Positions 1 through 13,000 of a stretch of DNA of 64,000 nucleotides are shown piece by piece. Source of the stretch: Anisus vortex (lineage: Eukaryota; Mollusca; Gastropoda; Planorbidae). Position 1 is the stretch's first letter. Each line of letters opens with the position of its first letter. A model generated the notes under the pieces. That model ran no database searches, was not told the origin of the DNA, and worked only from the letters and a program-made list of their open reading frames with translations. Position numbers and translations under genes: made by a program. Where the stretch lies: positions 20,373,167-20,437,166 of the forward strand of contig OX421500.1 of assembly GCA_949126835.1 (NCBI GenBank). Direction: 5' to 3'.

Positions 1-90
1 GGTTGGATTTACCTGTAGAGAAAGTTGTAAGGTAGAAGATGTGAAAGGTTGGATTTACCTGTAGAGACAGTTGTAAGGTAGGCACAGAGA
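1..90. repeat. Short tandem duplication at the left edge
   Basis: GGTTGGATTTACCTGTAGAG and AGTTGTAAGGTAG occur twice, about 47 bases apart. The array may extend left of the window. Confidence 0.75.
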
Positions 91-661
91 ATAAAGAAAA
101 TTCTCCCCACAGTGTAAATTTAAAAGTGACTCCGTCCAGTGTGGTCAAAGTTGCTTCCGTCACTGTGATTACTGCTATAGAAAAAAAAAACAAAGAAATA
201 AAGAACTTTTAACCTACTTACTTACTGCCCATGTCCAACACTGGTTCTGAGTTATCAACTATAGAAAAGGAATTTTTACGTCAGTTGTTTCGTAAGTAAC
301 AAACAGCAATTATATACATCTATAAAATAAAAAAACTATCAGTAATTGCTAAAAGGAATTTCGTGGTTTTGATCTTCTTACGGATATGCAACCTTTTTTT
401 TTTACAAAATGTCTGGGCCACTTTTTATTGCCATACACGCATATTAAATATAGCGATGTGGTGTGTAGTAGATGTTTTTATTTAAATTCTAGTTGTTATC
501 TTGCGTCGGTTATTATGGCTGGTTATGTGTGGCCACACAAACCTCTTGTATATCTAGGTCGAAGACGAAATAAATATATGCAATACTAGACTTGGCGTCC
601 ATTTTGGGATACATTTTATGGCTATTATAAGAATGAGGATTATTATGTTGAAAGGACAAAC

Positions 662-914
662 CTGGAGGTTTTTCAGGCATTGTGACACAGCCCTGGTCGG
701 GAAAAATCTGATAGAAATCCTCACATGTCTGCGTGCCGCGGCCATTTTCACAGCACTGCTCGTGGGATTTCATGCTCAGAACGGCAGGTGCATAATTTAT
801 GTAGCCCAGCTTCCACGGGTCACTAACCAGCACATGACCTGCTGTAGACGAAGCTTCAAGGTACACTGCATCATCCAAAGTCTGCAAGTCTTCGCTCGAC
901 TGGTAGCAACACAA
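662..914 (-). CDS. Exon 21: AMOP domain, end
   Basis: Acceptor TTCGTAG|TTGTGT, phase 0, agreeing with exon 20. C-C-Y-Q-S-S, then E-Q-C-C-E-N, C-E-D-F-Y-Q-I-F-P and M-P-E-K-P-P match the Q-C-C-Y, H-C-C, C-x-x-Y-x-x-x-R-P and P-P elements that close AMOP before a VWD domain. The donor is probably CTCCAG|GTTTGT (phase 1); frame stays open beyond it, so the end is less certain than the start. The next exon should be off the left edge. Confidence 0.82.
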
Positions 915-3900
915 CTACGAAGTTAAGAAAAAAAAAAGATTATTCTATTGGTTGGCGGCAGGGCTTCTGTTCGCTACATCTTAATGTCCCAGCTTCGAAT
1001 CCAGGCCAAAAGAATCACAAAGTAATCAACTCTAAATTTGTTTCACTGGGTATACTTAGTGCTGATTGGTGCATGATATTTGTTTGGGCCGCCATATTGA
1101 CCCCATATTTGAATTGTTTGTTTACAATTACTGGTCTAGGCCAGTGGTTTAAAATAATAACTTAAGCCCAATTATAATAAATAAATAAAGAAACTCAGAC
1201 AAATACACACATATTATATTAATAAAACATAATTAATTATACAAGAGACAAATAATAACATTCGTTTTATTAGTATTATTAGGCTAATAAGGGCTAATAA
1301 ACTAAACCTAGGCCTAGGCTTATAGGCTTACAAATTTAATCTTAGCCTAAATCAAATTCTAAATAGTAACAGTCAACCGTTAATAGGTCTATTTTAAAAA
1401 CAATAAATATCATTTAGGACTACTAGCCTATATTTAATTCTAAAATACATTAAACTATTAGGCATTAAGAAAATGAAACTCTTAGTTCTAATCCTAGCCC
1501 TATTTCTGGTAAGGGCACTAAAACTCTAATTTAGATATTAAATCCAATATCAACCTGTTGCAAAGCTCAGATAAACATAAAGACAAAAACACTTTCCTTG
1601 TCCCTTATGCAAGAACAAATGCATATAAGTACTCTTTCTTCCCGAGTGGCATTCGGGCATGGAATGGGTTGCCTGAACAAACCAGGAAAACCAGTAACTT
1701 AACATCATTTAAAACATTAATAAAAATGCAAGCCTAGACTCGAACCACGGATGAGCGTAGGACGCAATAATCTTCTTTCTAGAAGGAGCGTCAGTAATGT
1801 ATAAGATAAACAAAAGTTGGCCAATAAGTCTGCGGCGATCAAAATAGAATCTGCTTTAATTGCTTTACGAATCAACCTGATATGAAAGCATACATTAATT
1901 TTTTTTAATGTAAAATTATAAACAGAAAAGATATTTTATAAAGCTAGCTTCTGTTTATCGGTTGAATAGCTAGCTGGCTTAACGTTTTTGGTTGTAACAT
2001 GTTGTAAGAAATAGAAATAGATGGACATTATTCTAACCCTGCAGCCGCTCTGTCAATAGAACAGGAGAACAAAACTAAAGAGCTTTAATTTATATTTTCT
2101 TAAAAACTCTTTAAAAGAGATAAATTTATATCATATTGAACAAAACGTTTTAAAACATAACATTAGTTATAAACAGTAATTTTTTTAAAATAAAAGTAAT
2201 TGTCATTAATCGTTTTTTATGTGTTGTTGTAATTATTATTGTTTTAGGCTTTATAAGAAATAATTTCTAATTAGTATATACAATATAAATAATTGTGAGC
2301 CGAAAATAGAAAGTTCTATCTTTTTAGTTTAAAAAAATATATTTTTTTGTGTTAGTCAAATTTTACCTTATTTCTCTTGTTACCGCTTAAACGATCCTGC
2401 TTAGCGATCATAGTGATTGCATAGCAGTAAACATCCGTCTTTATACCTCTCCGCTCGTAGAGTGCCCAGTCGGTGCCCAGTTTGCCCACAGTGCAGGCAC
2501 AGTCCAGCAGCTGTGTTTTCTCGGCCTGATATTTAAAATTCGTTAGAAGACTGCACTGGCCGTAGAGATATTGGTTGCACATTTTTTCTGTTGCCTGGCC
2601 AACCTGGCGACTGTAAGTTGCGTTACCTGGAACCAATCGTGTACATCGTTAGAACGGTGTTTGAGTAAAAGTATTTGATAATAACATTCACATTCATCTA
2701 ACCTTCACACGTGAGTCAGAGCCCGATTGATAACTGCTGCATTATCTCTCGCCACTTGTCAAGGTCTTTCAATACTACTTAGTACTTATTTTATGAGGCA
2801 ACTTAAATCTATCATACACAAGAGAGACATTGGACGAATTTTTAAAACAACACAACAATACTTAAAAGGAAATAAAGTACAGCATGCTATTTCTATGTTT
2901 ACGAGATGTCAGAGATATTATGACATATGTTTACCACTCCACTATCTATGATGATTACGGAAAAAGTAAAAAAAAGAGTGAGCCTTATTATTTTTAGGCA
3001 ACTATCAATAATTATAATTTAATCAACTCTCTACTCAATAACAAACCCTAAAATGTCTTAAAAGAAACTTTGTTTTCTTTTTGATTATTCAATAAATGAA
3101 ATATAACATTATTTTTCTCAAATTTTCATCATTACGTCTTTGCACGCATTTCAATCAATATTCAGTCATATATCTGAAAGTAAGTAAAGGTTCTGACTTA
3201 TAATTATTTGACTGTAGTTAATAACAAATAATTGACTACGGCTTTGTTTTTTCAATTATTTATTTCTAATTTAATTTAATGTGTTTTATAGCAATGACTT
3301 CTGAAGTCCCTTTTTTATAGATATTTTGTGACATACCGTTATATTTAAAAGTTGGCAGCAATAAATCGTTTAAACTAGACATGGAATCATCCGTTCTAAT
3401 ACGAATGTCCCCAGTCAGTCCAACACTAACGTTGCCAATTTCTCCAATTTCAGAGGAAGTCACTGAGGACGAATACTTCAAGATGACATATGAAGACTCT
3501 TGTTCTGAAAAGCAGGATCAACTTAAATCAGTGAAATATATTATTGTGATATGTGTATAGCACATTTAAATAGCTTTCATATTGTATGTTTTTTTTTATT
3601 GTATCTATAATTCATTTATAGTTGTGTTTTTTATATTTAATGTAGGCTTAGACTTAGTTATTATGTTGTCAAATATGTGTTCTCTTAATCCATACATATT
3701 TCAAGTACGCATTTTTCTTTGCATTCTGACAACTTCGGGAAAATCCATTCTTGCACTTTCTGCACCAAAGCCTATATAAGAAACGCAAATGTGTAGTAGT
3801 GGTTGTTGTTGTTTTGTCGAGTGTTAAAGAAGTTACTTATTATCAACCAGTGAACTTTAATTTGATTATTTGCAAAGACGTTCAAGAATTATATTCTCTA

Positions 3901-6900
3901 TATGGTCATCAAGTGTGTTTTTTTTAAATATATCTTTCATTAATAGACAAATAGAAATAGAAATGAAATGCACTCAAACTTCAATCTTAAAGCCTAAATA
4001 CAGATACTATTTTTTTTGACAATGACCTCACATCAATAAATACAGTGATACGTCGGGTTACGAACATCTCAGATAACGAACGATTCAGGTTACGAACAAC
4101 ATTTTAGCTTTTTTTGTCGCAGGATACGAACAGTGCCTCAGCTTACGAACGAAGAGAAACAGATACAAGGTTTAATGTTGGAGGCTAACGATCGCTTACA
4201 GTACAAACGAAGACCCTCGCAGTACTTAGCGCTAGCTTAGTAGACCTAACCTAGTTTTGCGCGCGTGCACAATTTCATTGGCATTACTATACATCAGTAA
4301 CAGATTTTTCAGCAGTGACCACTGATCTATAAAAAGAATGGATTGCGCCTGCTTAATAAATTGGTTTGAGCAAAGTGAAGACAGGGAAATCTAATAATTT
4401 TCCACGCACTTATCGATATAAACAAAATGTGTTTAAAACTTACTCCGCCACTGATCTATAAATAGCTCGGAACGGAATCTATGATGCTGCCATTTTACAC
4501 AATATGCATATGAATTGTTGCTGTCAAGCTTCTGACTTCTTATTAATAATATAAAACTAACAATAATACTATCAAAAAAAAAGAAAACAAATACCAAACA
4601 ATAACAAAGTTAATAATAAAAAAAAAAGTAGACGGCAATATTTCGCATTACGGGAAAACTCGGTCCCGAAACACACTAAATTTGAAAGCATTGCAAATGG
4701 ACGTCATTCGAAAATGGCGCCCGTTTTATAACCTTAACACACGGTGATTAGTAATTGTGGCGTTTTTTTAGAGAAGATAAACGTCACATGCAACTAAGAA
4801 AGGTCTTATATGTAATCCGCTCTTATAAAATACTATAATCATATATAATCTGCACGTACAAACCACTTACACTATGTGCCACTATCTTGAATGTCTGATT
4901 GGAGTGAAAGTGAGTCTTTCCTTTCTCTCTCCTACATTAAACACTTAATGTATTTTGCATCGCAATCAATTTTACTTACATTATATATGTATAAGTATAT
5001 TACTTATTGTCATATGACTAGTTATTGATATTATTTTCCATTCATGGATTCATTCATTGTTACTATGCCTACTGTATGCATACCATTCTAAATGCTATTA
5101 CACGTGTGTGCTTCTCGCCCCCTCTCCCTGTACCAAGGACGATCGGGTAACAAGTCAAGGTCGTATGTGACGCAATCATCCTTAAGCCACCATCCCTGGC
5201 TTTCGCTTTCCTACCCCGTCCCTTCTTTAACTTCTTACGTCCTCGACCAACGAGAAAATATAGCATGTATACGAATATAGACTTCTAAGGATGTTTCCCC
5301 CTGGTCGGAACCCTTTTGTGGCTTGGACACAGGCACACCTCGGAAGATAAGAATTACCTTGGACTCCAAGTTGGAGGGCTGACCGCTTCTTCGCCTTTCC
5401 CTCCCCCTCACTCACCATCTCCCCCTTCCCGCCCCTCCCGTGCGTCCCTACTCCTGTCGATCAGACTCGTGTACATCTAACCCCCCCTACCCAACGTACG
5501 ATAGTTGTGACCCAATGCTAATCAAATTATGAAGACAACAGAGAAATCGACCAATCGTACAAGTGTATAGACATGTCAATCTCACTGACATCCCCCCCCC
5601 CTCCTTCCTCCCTTACATCACGTGATGAAGGCTTGGTCGGAATGTAAGTAATTTTAGTTTTACGGACGGTCTAGGCTAGGAGGTCGGTCGGAAAGTGCTT
5701 GCCTTCGGGCCGCTCTTGGCCCCTTTCGGAGCCCCGACACTAAGTTCATTTTGTATCCTTGCGGTCTGTATTATTGGACTATGTACCCAGAATATTATGT
5801 ATGATATATGAAACGTTATACTCAGTCTCTGTGAATAAACTTCAGAATGATGTTTTTCGCTCGTGTTCTCTAGTGACTATAATCGATGTTGTGAAGTCTA
5901 TATGTGTTTAGTATAGCCAAACCTCTGCATAATTACCTCAGACGAGCCATGGAATTCTACACACATAAATATAAATTTGATCATCAATACGTTAATCTCT
6001 AGTACTCCGGCTCGTCCCTTACGACAAACGCAGCCAACAAGAATAGAAAGAGAATAATTCATCTCTTATCTATGTATGCAGACCACTCTTATAAGAAGGA
6101 AAGAATACACATACGAGCCTGCCTGCAACACGATGTGACATAATTCAGTCACTTTCACTTAATCATACAGAAGGCATGACACACATAGGGGTCAGGTGCA
6201 AATCTAATCCCAACTTATAAAGTTTACGTGGTGATTAAGTGGTCTAATCACCCCCGCCACGTGACAGTAATAGGTCTAAGTTTATTTAAAAAATAAATTA
6301 ACGAATTAAGCAATATTGTTGTTAAATAAAAATTTCTTTTCGAGGACGTTTCCAATTTATACATTTAACTTTTAACCCGATTAGTCAAACGGCTTATGCG
6401 ACTATAGAGCAGAAACAAACATCTAAATAAATAAACAAACTCACCGTAATTATAAATATTGATCAGTGACAGTAAAAACAAAATGGCGGAAATTTCTTCA
6501 AGGATGTTACTTCCGTGCCTTATCCATTCTTTGTATAGATCAGTGACAGTGACACTCTGTTCAGTGTTTCTCTTTCAATACTGTCCTTGTTGACTCCATT
6601 ATAAATATAGCGCTAAAGATTTACGCTGGCTACCCTATTCCTTGTCACGCCGCGACCACGCACAACTTTCATTGTCTAGTATCTTCTTAATTAACATCTA
6701 TACCTACCTGTGTAGCCGTTAGTAGTTTGTTGCCAGGCCTGCGCCCATCCACTGACATACACAGCTTGAAAGCTCACAGGATCTATGTGCTTAGAGTTGA
6801 AAAACAAAACATCAGCATTACTTCACAAAATACATAGGAAAGTAGAAACATATTTCTCTAATGCAGAGGTTTCCCAACAAGTTGGGTAGCGAGCCAATAC

Positions 6901-9900
6901 CGCGACACTGAAGCAAAATTACAGGGTGGGAAAATGAAGATTGCCGAGATGTACTAGTGTAATACCTAATACAATTGGTCGGCAACCTTTGTATAACAGT
7001 GAGCTAAAAAAGGATTTCTAATTCATTAAGCTTGCCAAAAGTATGGAAATAGTGTGCTAAGTTATTTCTAGTCTAAAAAGCGCAATAAAATATTCCATTG
7101 GTCACGAAGTAGACATTTAAAAAAAAATAACCAAGCCAGAAAATAAAGTTTATTAAATGCTGATCAAAGCTTTTCTGGTCTGTAATTTGTCATTTAATGA
7201 ATTTTCAAATAAAGAATTAAGCTTTCTGGATATAAAAGTTTAGATACTTAATAAGAACTTCTATAATAATCAAAAGTATTCATTAACAAAAGTATGGAAA
7301 TCAATGTTTAACAATTTAAAACAGTAATTCTCAATTGAAGTTTTGATGGGTTTCATGAAACATCTAGAATTCTAAATAGCTCTGCGATATTAAAATAGCA
7401 TTTTTTTTAAAGATAAATATGGGAAAAACGTATACATGTATGTCTTAATTTTTCTCTAAGTTAAGCCCATCTCAAAATTGAACCGGCTACTAAGTTGATA
7501 ACAGCTACAGTGTATTCTATTTTGGTGTATATAACCTTAATATTACATTTGAGAAAAACGTTTATCTTTGAAAAACAAATTCAGGACTTTACTTACAATC
7601 CGATTGGATATGTGCAAAGACTCCCACGTGACCACAAGCACTGTTTTCACTTGAAGATCTTGGAGAGCGTTAAATTTGATGACGTCATCGCGAGCTCGTG
7701 TCGTGACGTTAGCTAACGCTTGCAAGTTGTTAGGTTCATTATTCTTACTTTTGCACGCGTCATACATGTGATAGCATACACGGCCTGATAGTAGAAAACA
7801 GAGCATAATAGCATTACGCTCTAATCCACTTCTTAAGAGAATACTACGTTCATTACTTTATATTTTATGTAAAGTAAATAATATTCTAAGACATCTGAAA
7901 ATCTTAGCATGCAGCTATTGGCTTACTTTTATATTATCTCAACTCTCAACACTCCACAGAGAACTCATGCAAATAATGACAAACATTTGTAACAATGCGG
8001 CTAAATATTTATAACGTCTTGGAAAAAAAAAATCAGTTCAGATCAGTTTCATAAAATAAATTGATACAATTGTGCGCATCCTCTAATTTCTAAATAAGTC
8101 TAGATCTAATTTATTGTTTGAGCAAATGTAAATGTAAATGTACTACGGAAATAAAAAAAACAACCTGATTGTAAAGTTTCGTGAATAAAGAATGGAGCTA
8201 TTGTTTTTATCGAATCGTGGTTGAATAGCTCCGACATGGACATGCTATAGAGGTCAGTTGCTTCATCCCCGAATAGAATTGCGCCATTGGTCAATACCTG
8301 AAATAAATAGGTTGCACCTTGTTTTTATTTGGTTGAGCTTGAAAACTTTGTAATAAAATTACTAATCCTAATAAGATAGATAGATGTATAGATGTGTGGT
8401 ATGAAGTTGAATGGTAGGTAGGTAGGTAGGTAGTGGGTAGGTATGTACGTAGGTAGGCATGTAGGTAGGTAGGCATGTAGGTAGTTAGTATGGTAGGTAA
8501 CTAGTTATTTAGGTAGGTATTAGGTAGGTACGTAGGTAGGTAGGTAAGTGTGTATAGGTAGGTGTGACAGTAATAGTGATTATGTAGCTGTGAGTGTGTA
8601 ACGGAGAGAATAATTATAAATTGACTGAGACTTAGTGATACACATTGGACTATTGTTGTAATGTGTTTACCGGACTAAGTGACCTGATAAGTCTGTGTTA
8701 TTGTGTATGTGATTAGCTGGATATCGGATATTGAGCTTTGTTCATGAATGTCTCGTGGATGTCTTGTTCAGTTGTATAAATAGGGAGTGAATGGCTGTGA
8801 TGTGCTCATGTAGGCTAAGGTACTATAAAAGGATAGTAGTAATGAGAAAAAAGGACTAGTTGTTACACCAAACTACAGTGTTAAAGAAGTACTTTTACAG
8901 TAGGTAGGTAGAACTATAAAAAGATTGATGCGCACACACATAGATCGATACATGAATAAATGGATGAATATATGGATATACTTACGTAAGCTGTAGAGTA
9001 TTTAATACTATCAATGGGTACGCTAGAGCTAAAAGCTATTGGGCTGCTAATCTGTATGTACTGAGCATTGATGTTAAAACAGGAATCCTTCGCTACATCT
9101 CCAAATGGGTAAAAGGGAACTGTATTTTGTGTTATTAAAAAAAAAAAGAAGTTAATGTAATGCAAACTTTGCAAGAAATCTCAAGTTCACAATCAGCGTC
9201 ATTTATTCTCATTTGTTTTAATAGTACATGTTTTTGACTAAAACATCATATAGAACTACATATATTTTAAGGAGTTATTTCAAACAAATAGACGGCACTC
9301 GGTATTATAAAGACTTGTACTTTTATGGTATTCAATAAATCAAATAAAATATTGCATGCATAGTATATACTGACATATTGAACAAATGTTACAATGCTAG
9401 TATTAAAAATGATAACATTTCTTTACTTAAATTGTAAATATCACTGATTGATGCATATAATAAAATTTAAACTTTGCAATAACTAAGCGTTTCCCAAATG
9501 TTCTTGTGTTTAAACCAGTTAATTTTATAGATATAACATACTTGAAATTTGACACAATGTTAAGTCTCTACTTGTAGTTAGAACCGGGTTCAAATTTCAG
9601 TAAATACACTGTTACAGATATACATGAGTAAATCACAATAATCTGACCTAGATTTTAAACTTTTCTTCATTAATTTTGTTTTTTGGCAGCCCGTTAACTT
9701 TACATTGTGCCCGATACCGGGTCGCGACTCGACATTTGGAAATCGCTGCTTTTAGTTAGTTCTGATGGTAACCATAGAGACCAAATGTACATTTAAAAAA
9801 AAAAATTCATTGTAATATTCATATTATTTGTGTTGTATTATTCATAAATATATGCGTAATTATTTTATCTTTTCTTTAGACTTATAAAAGAACCGTATTT

Positions 9901-9995
9901 ACATTCCAATAATATTGTTTCTTCTTTGTTATTATTGTTAAATATAATAATACTTTACAATATGTATTTCATTGCGTAATGATGAACCTTACATA

Positions 9996-10060
<65 letters not shown>

Positions 10061-13000
10061 AAATAAATATTCATAAGGAAGTTTTAATTTAAAATAAATA
10101 AGCATAACTGTTACTAAGTCCATGGAATGCAAATAATAATATATTTTTATAGATGAATCACCTATACAGTTTTGCCCTCCTGGTTGTTCCAATATTAGAT
10201 CATCAGGACATAGGCATTTCTCTTCTAGGCTCGTATCATTCTTGAAGCAGCTGTGTGAGCAGTTCTTGGTGGTGCAGAAAGAACTATCTATTGAGTTTCC
10301 AACAAACAAACAAAATGTAATCGTAATATTAGTTATAATTATGGCGAAGAGTTCTTTAGTGAACTAACGATGTAACCGATACTTAATTATATCATTTATA
10401 GCCTATACGGTTCACGCGTTTATACATATATATTATTATGTATATATATACACAGATCGATGTGCAATAATTAGATCTAATTAAATGTCAGTAAAAACAT
10501 TAGATTAGATGCTTAATTAGATGCTGATAATTTTGCATTAGGCCTAATTTTTCACTGTAACAAACCTTTCAACAAACCAGGCATAAAGACTTTTCATGAA
10601 ACGTTTTCTAAAATAAAGCCTATTATGATAAAACTGTAATCCAAGTATCAAATGCTTTTTTTTTAAACATTTGAATTCAAATTGCAAAAATACTCAACTG
10701 TTGCAGGTCTCGTTAGCTAAACCGTCCTTGTGTCCGAACCTGCACTCGCATTCATAGCTGCCCGGCGTGTTGAAACAATCGGCAAACTCCTGGCAGAGCT
10801 CGCTGTCGGTGCTCTGGCATTCGTCGACATCCCGGGAGCAGTCTGGCAGTGTCCAGCCGGGCATGCAAATGCACTGACCGTTGACATTGTCACAATAGTC
10901 CGTGTTACTCTGAACACAGTCGCATGGTTTGTTGCAGTGAGTAGCACCAAAAGTGAACTCTTGACACTCTGTTTGAAGAATTTAATCATATGTCTTGAAC
11001 TCGTTTTCAAACATGGTGTCCCAAAAGGATTTTATCTTTCCAAATAAAATTTATAACGGGACATTTGTTTAAAAATAGACATGTAAGTTCCGTTGCCAGG
11101 TCTATCATAATAAAGTCTTTTATACAAAGGCATTTTATTTTCAATATCCTGCCAAATCTGTATCTTTTCTGTTTGATGTTAGAGGGATTAAAATATGTTT
11201 AGCATAATGGACTTTAGGACTTTGTTCATAAAGGAATGACATTTTTAGAAAAAGTCAAATGGTAAAGTCATTTCCTAGGTTAATAAGGTAGTTTTAACTT
11301 TTAAAAAAATCATGGATTAGTCAAATATGTATCCATTTTCAATAGTTATAATGGCACAACGTTTTGGTTTCATGTTAATAAGGCAAACGTAAATCTAGAG
11401 AATCAATAACATTTCCATCTTACTGCATCAACTAGTCAGTAATCAATAATGTTTCCATCTTACAACATCAAATAGGCAATACTTAATAATGTTTCCATCT
11501 TACTACATCAAATATTCAATAACCAATAATGTTTCTAGCTTACTACATCAAATATTCAATAATCAATAATGTTTCTAGCTTACTACATCAAATATTCAAT
11601 AATCAATAACGTTTTCAGCATACTACATCAAATATTCCATAATCAATAATGTTTCCAGCTTACTACATCAAATATTCAATAATAAATAATGTTTCCAGCT
11701 TACTACATCAAATATTCAATAATGTTTCCAGCCTACTACATCAAATAATCAATAATCAATAATGTTTCCAGCCTACTACATCAAATATTCAACAATCAAT
11801 AATGTTTCCAGCTTACTACATCAAAAATTCAATAATCAATTAATGTTTCCAGCTTACTACATCAAATATTCAATAATCAATAATTTTTCCAGCGTACTAC
11901 ATCAAATATTCAATGATCAATAATGTATCAAGCTTACTACATCAAATATTTTAATACAATCACATCGAAAATAAATATTTTTGGGTTGATTTCTCTGAAA
12001 GAAATAGCTAATGCATTTGCTCATTAGACATCAAGCAGAATGATATGATAGATTGTATTTTGACTTTTTTATAAGAAATATATATGTGAAAGTAATCTGT
12101 ATAATCGTTACCATGAGCAGTGTAAGTCCCCGTAAATCCAACATCGTTGCGTTTCCAGTCAGACACGAACACAACGAACATCTCATTGGTTGTACTTCTG
12201 ATGACATTGGGCAGACTTGTACCACAGTATCTACCAATGAGTCGACCCTCAGTGCTGTTTCCGTCATACACCTCCAGATAGTCACTGGCACATTGTTGGC
12301 TCCACTCCATGGTAAATTTTGAGAAACTGGACAATTAAAAACAGAACCTAGTGTGCCAAGAACAAGTTTGTTTCTAATATTATTGTTTTGTTTTTCATTA
12401 TTTTTGTTTAGTGTAAACAAATTGAAAGTAATGCTTGCAGATCAGAGAAACAGGTATTCGCATAACCCGGATATTTTACAACAACCCAAAACACGGTTCT
12501 AAAAAGAATCTTAATCTCGGTCTGGTTATAAGTTAATGAATCTAATTATTTTACATGGGTCTATAAATTACAGTTTGTTTATAAAACGTTACCATATCAT
12601 TAAAAGTTTATATATGTGTATATTAGTTTTATGTAGTCAATGGATAAGAGTAAGAGGAGATTATGTAGCCAGCTCAAAGACTAACCACTAGTACTTTATA
12701 AACATTTAAGGTTGAAAGTAGCATGAAATAAATCTTTTCGTAACAACCTATATACACACAATATATCGACTTTCTTCAGGCGGAGACGTGATGCGCTTTA
12801 CTGCGTGATGCATTGCATTTATGGACAAAGAAAGAAATAAAACTATCAAACAAAGTGTATCACACATTGCCACTGTAAAGGATTGATTCAGACCTTAAGC
12901 TTATGATGAGACTTTCATCAACAGTTATATTCCAAGAACAGTTTGCATTGTGCATGTAGTTGTTTGGATAATCTGGACTCTCAATACTGCCGGTGGACTC

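Larger units (their letters stand above)
2627..6707. other. Intron between NIDO and AMOP exons
   Basis: Beside the Tigger-like end and LTR-like stretch, ACTGATCTATAAAAAGAATGG near 4320 is inverted near 6521-6546 (CCATTCTTTGTATAGATCAG). A frame at 3582-3779 has hydrophobic composition only. No exon recognised. Confidence 0.6.

Noticed and set aside
8291..8476. Tyr/Leu/Pro/Thr-rich minus-strand frame
   Set aside because: Translation of the (GGTA)n tract.
7597..9119. NIDO exons as a separate gene starting at an internal ATG
   Set aside because: Exon 15 joins exon 16 in matching phase 1 and no signal peptide precedes the NIDO exons, so one gene is the simpler reading.
10730..11047. Plus-strand frame over the EGF pair 5 exon
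   Set aside because: Shadow of the minus-strand exon, whose cysteine pattern and splice phases are decisive. The same holds for plus frames at 618, 12053, 14528 and 26599.
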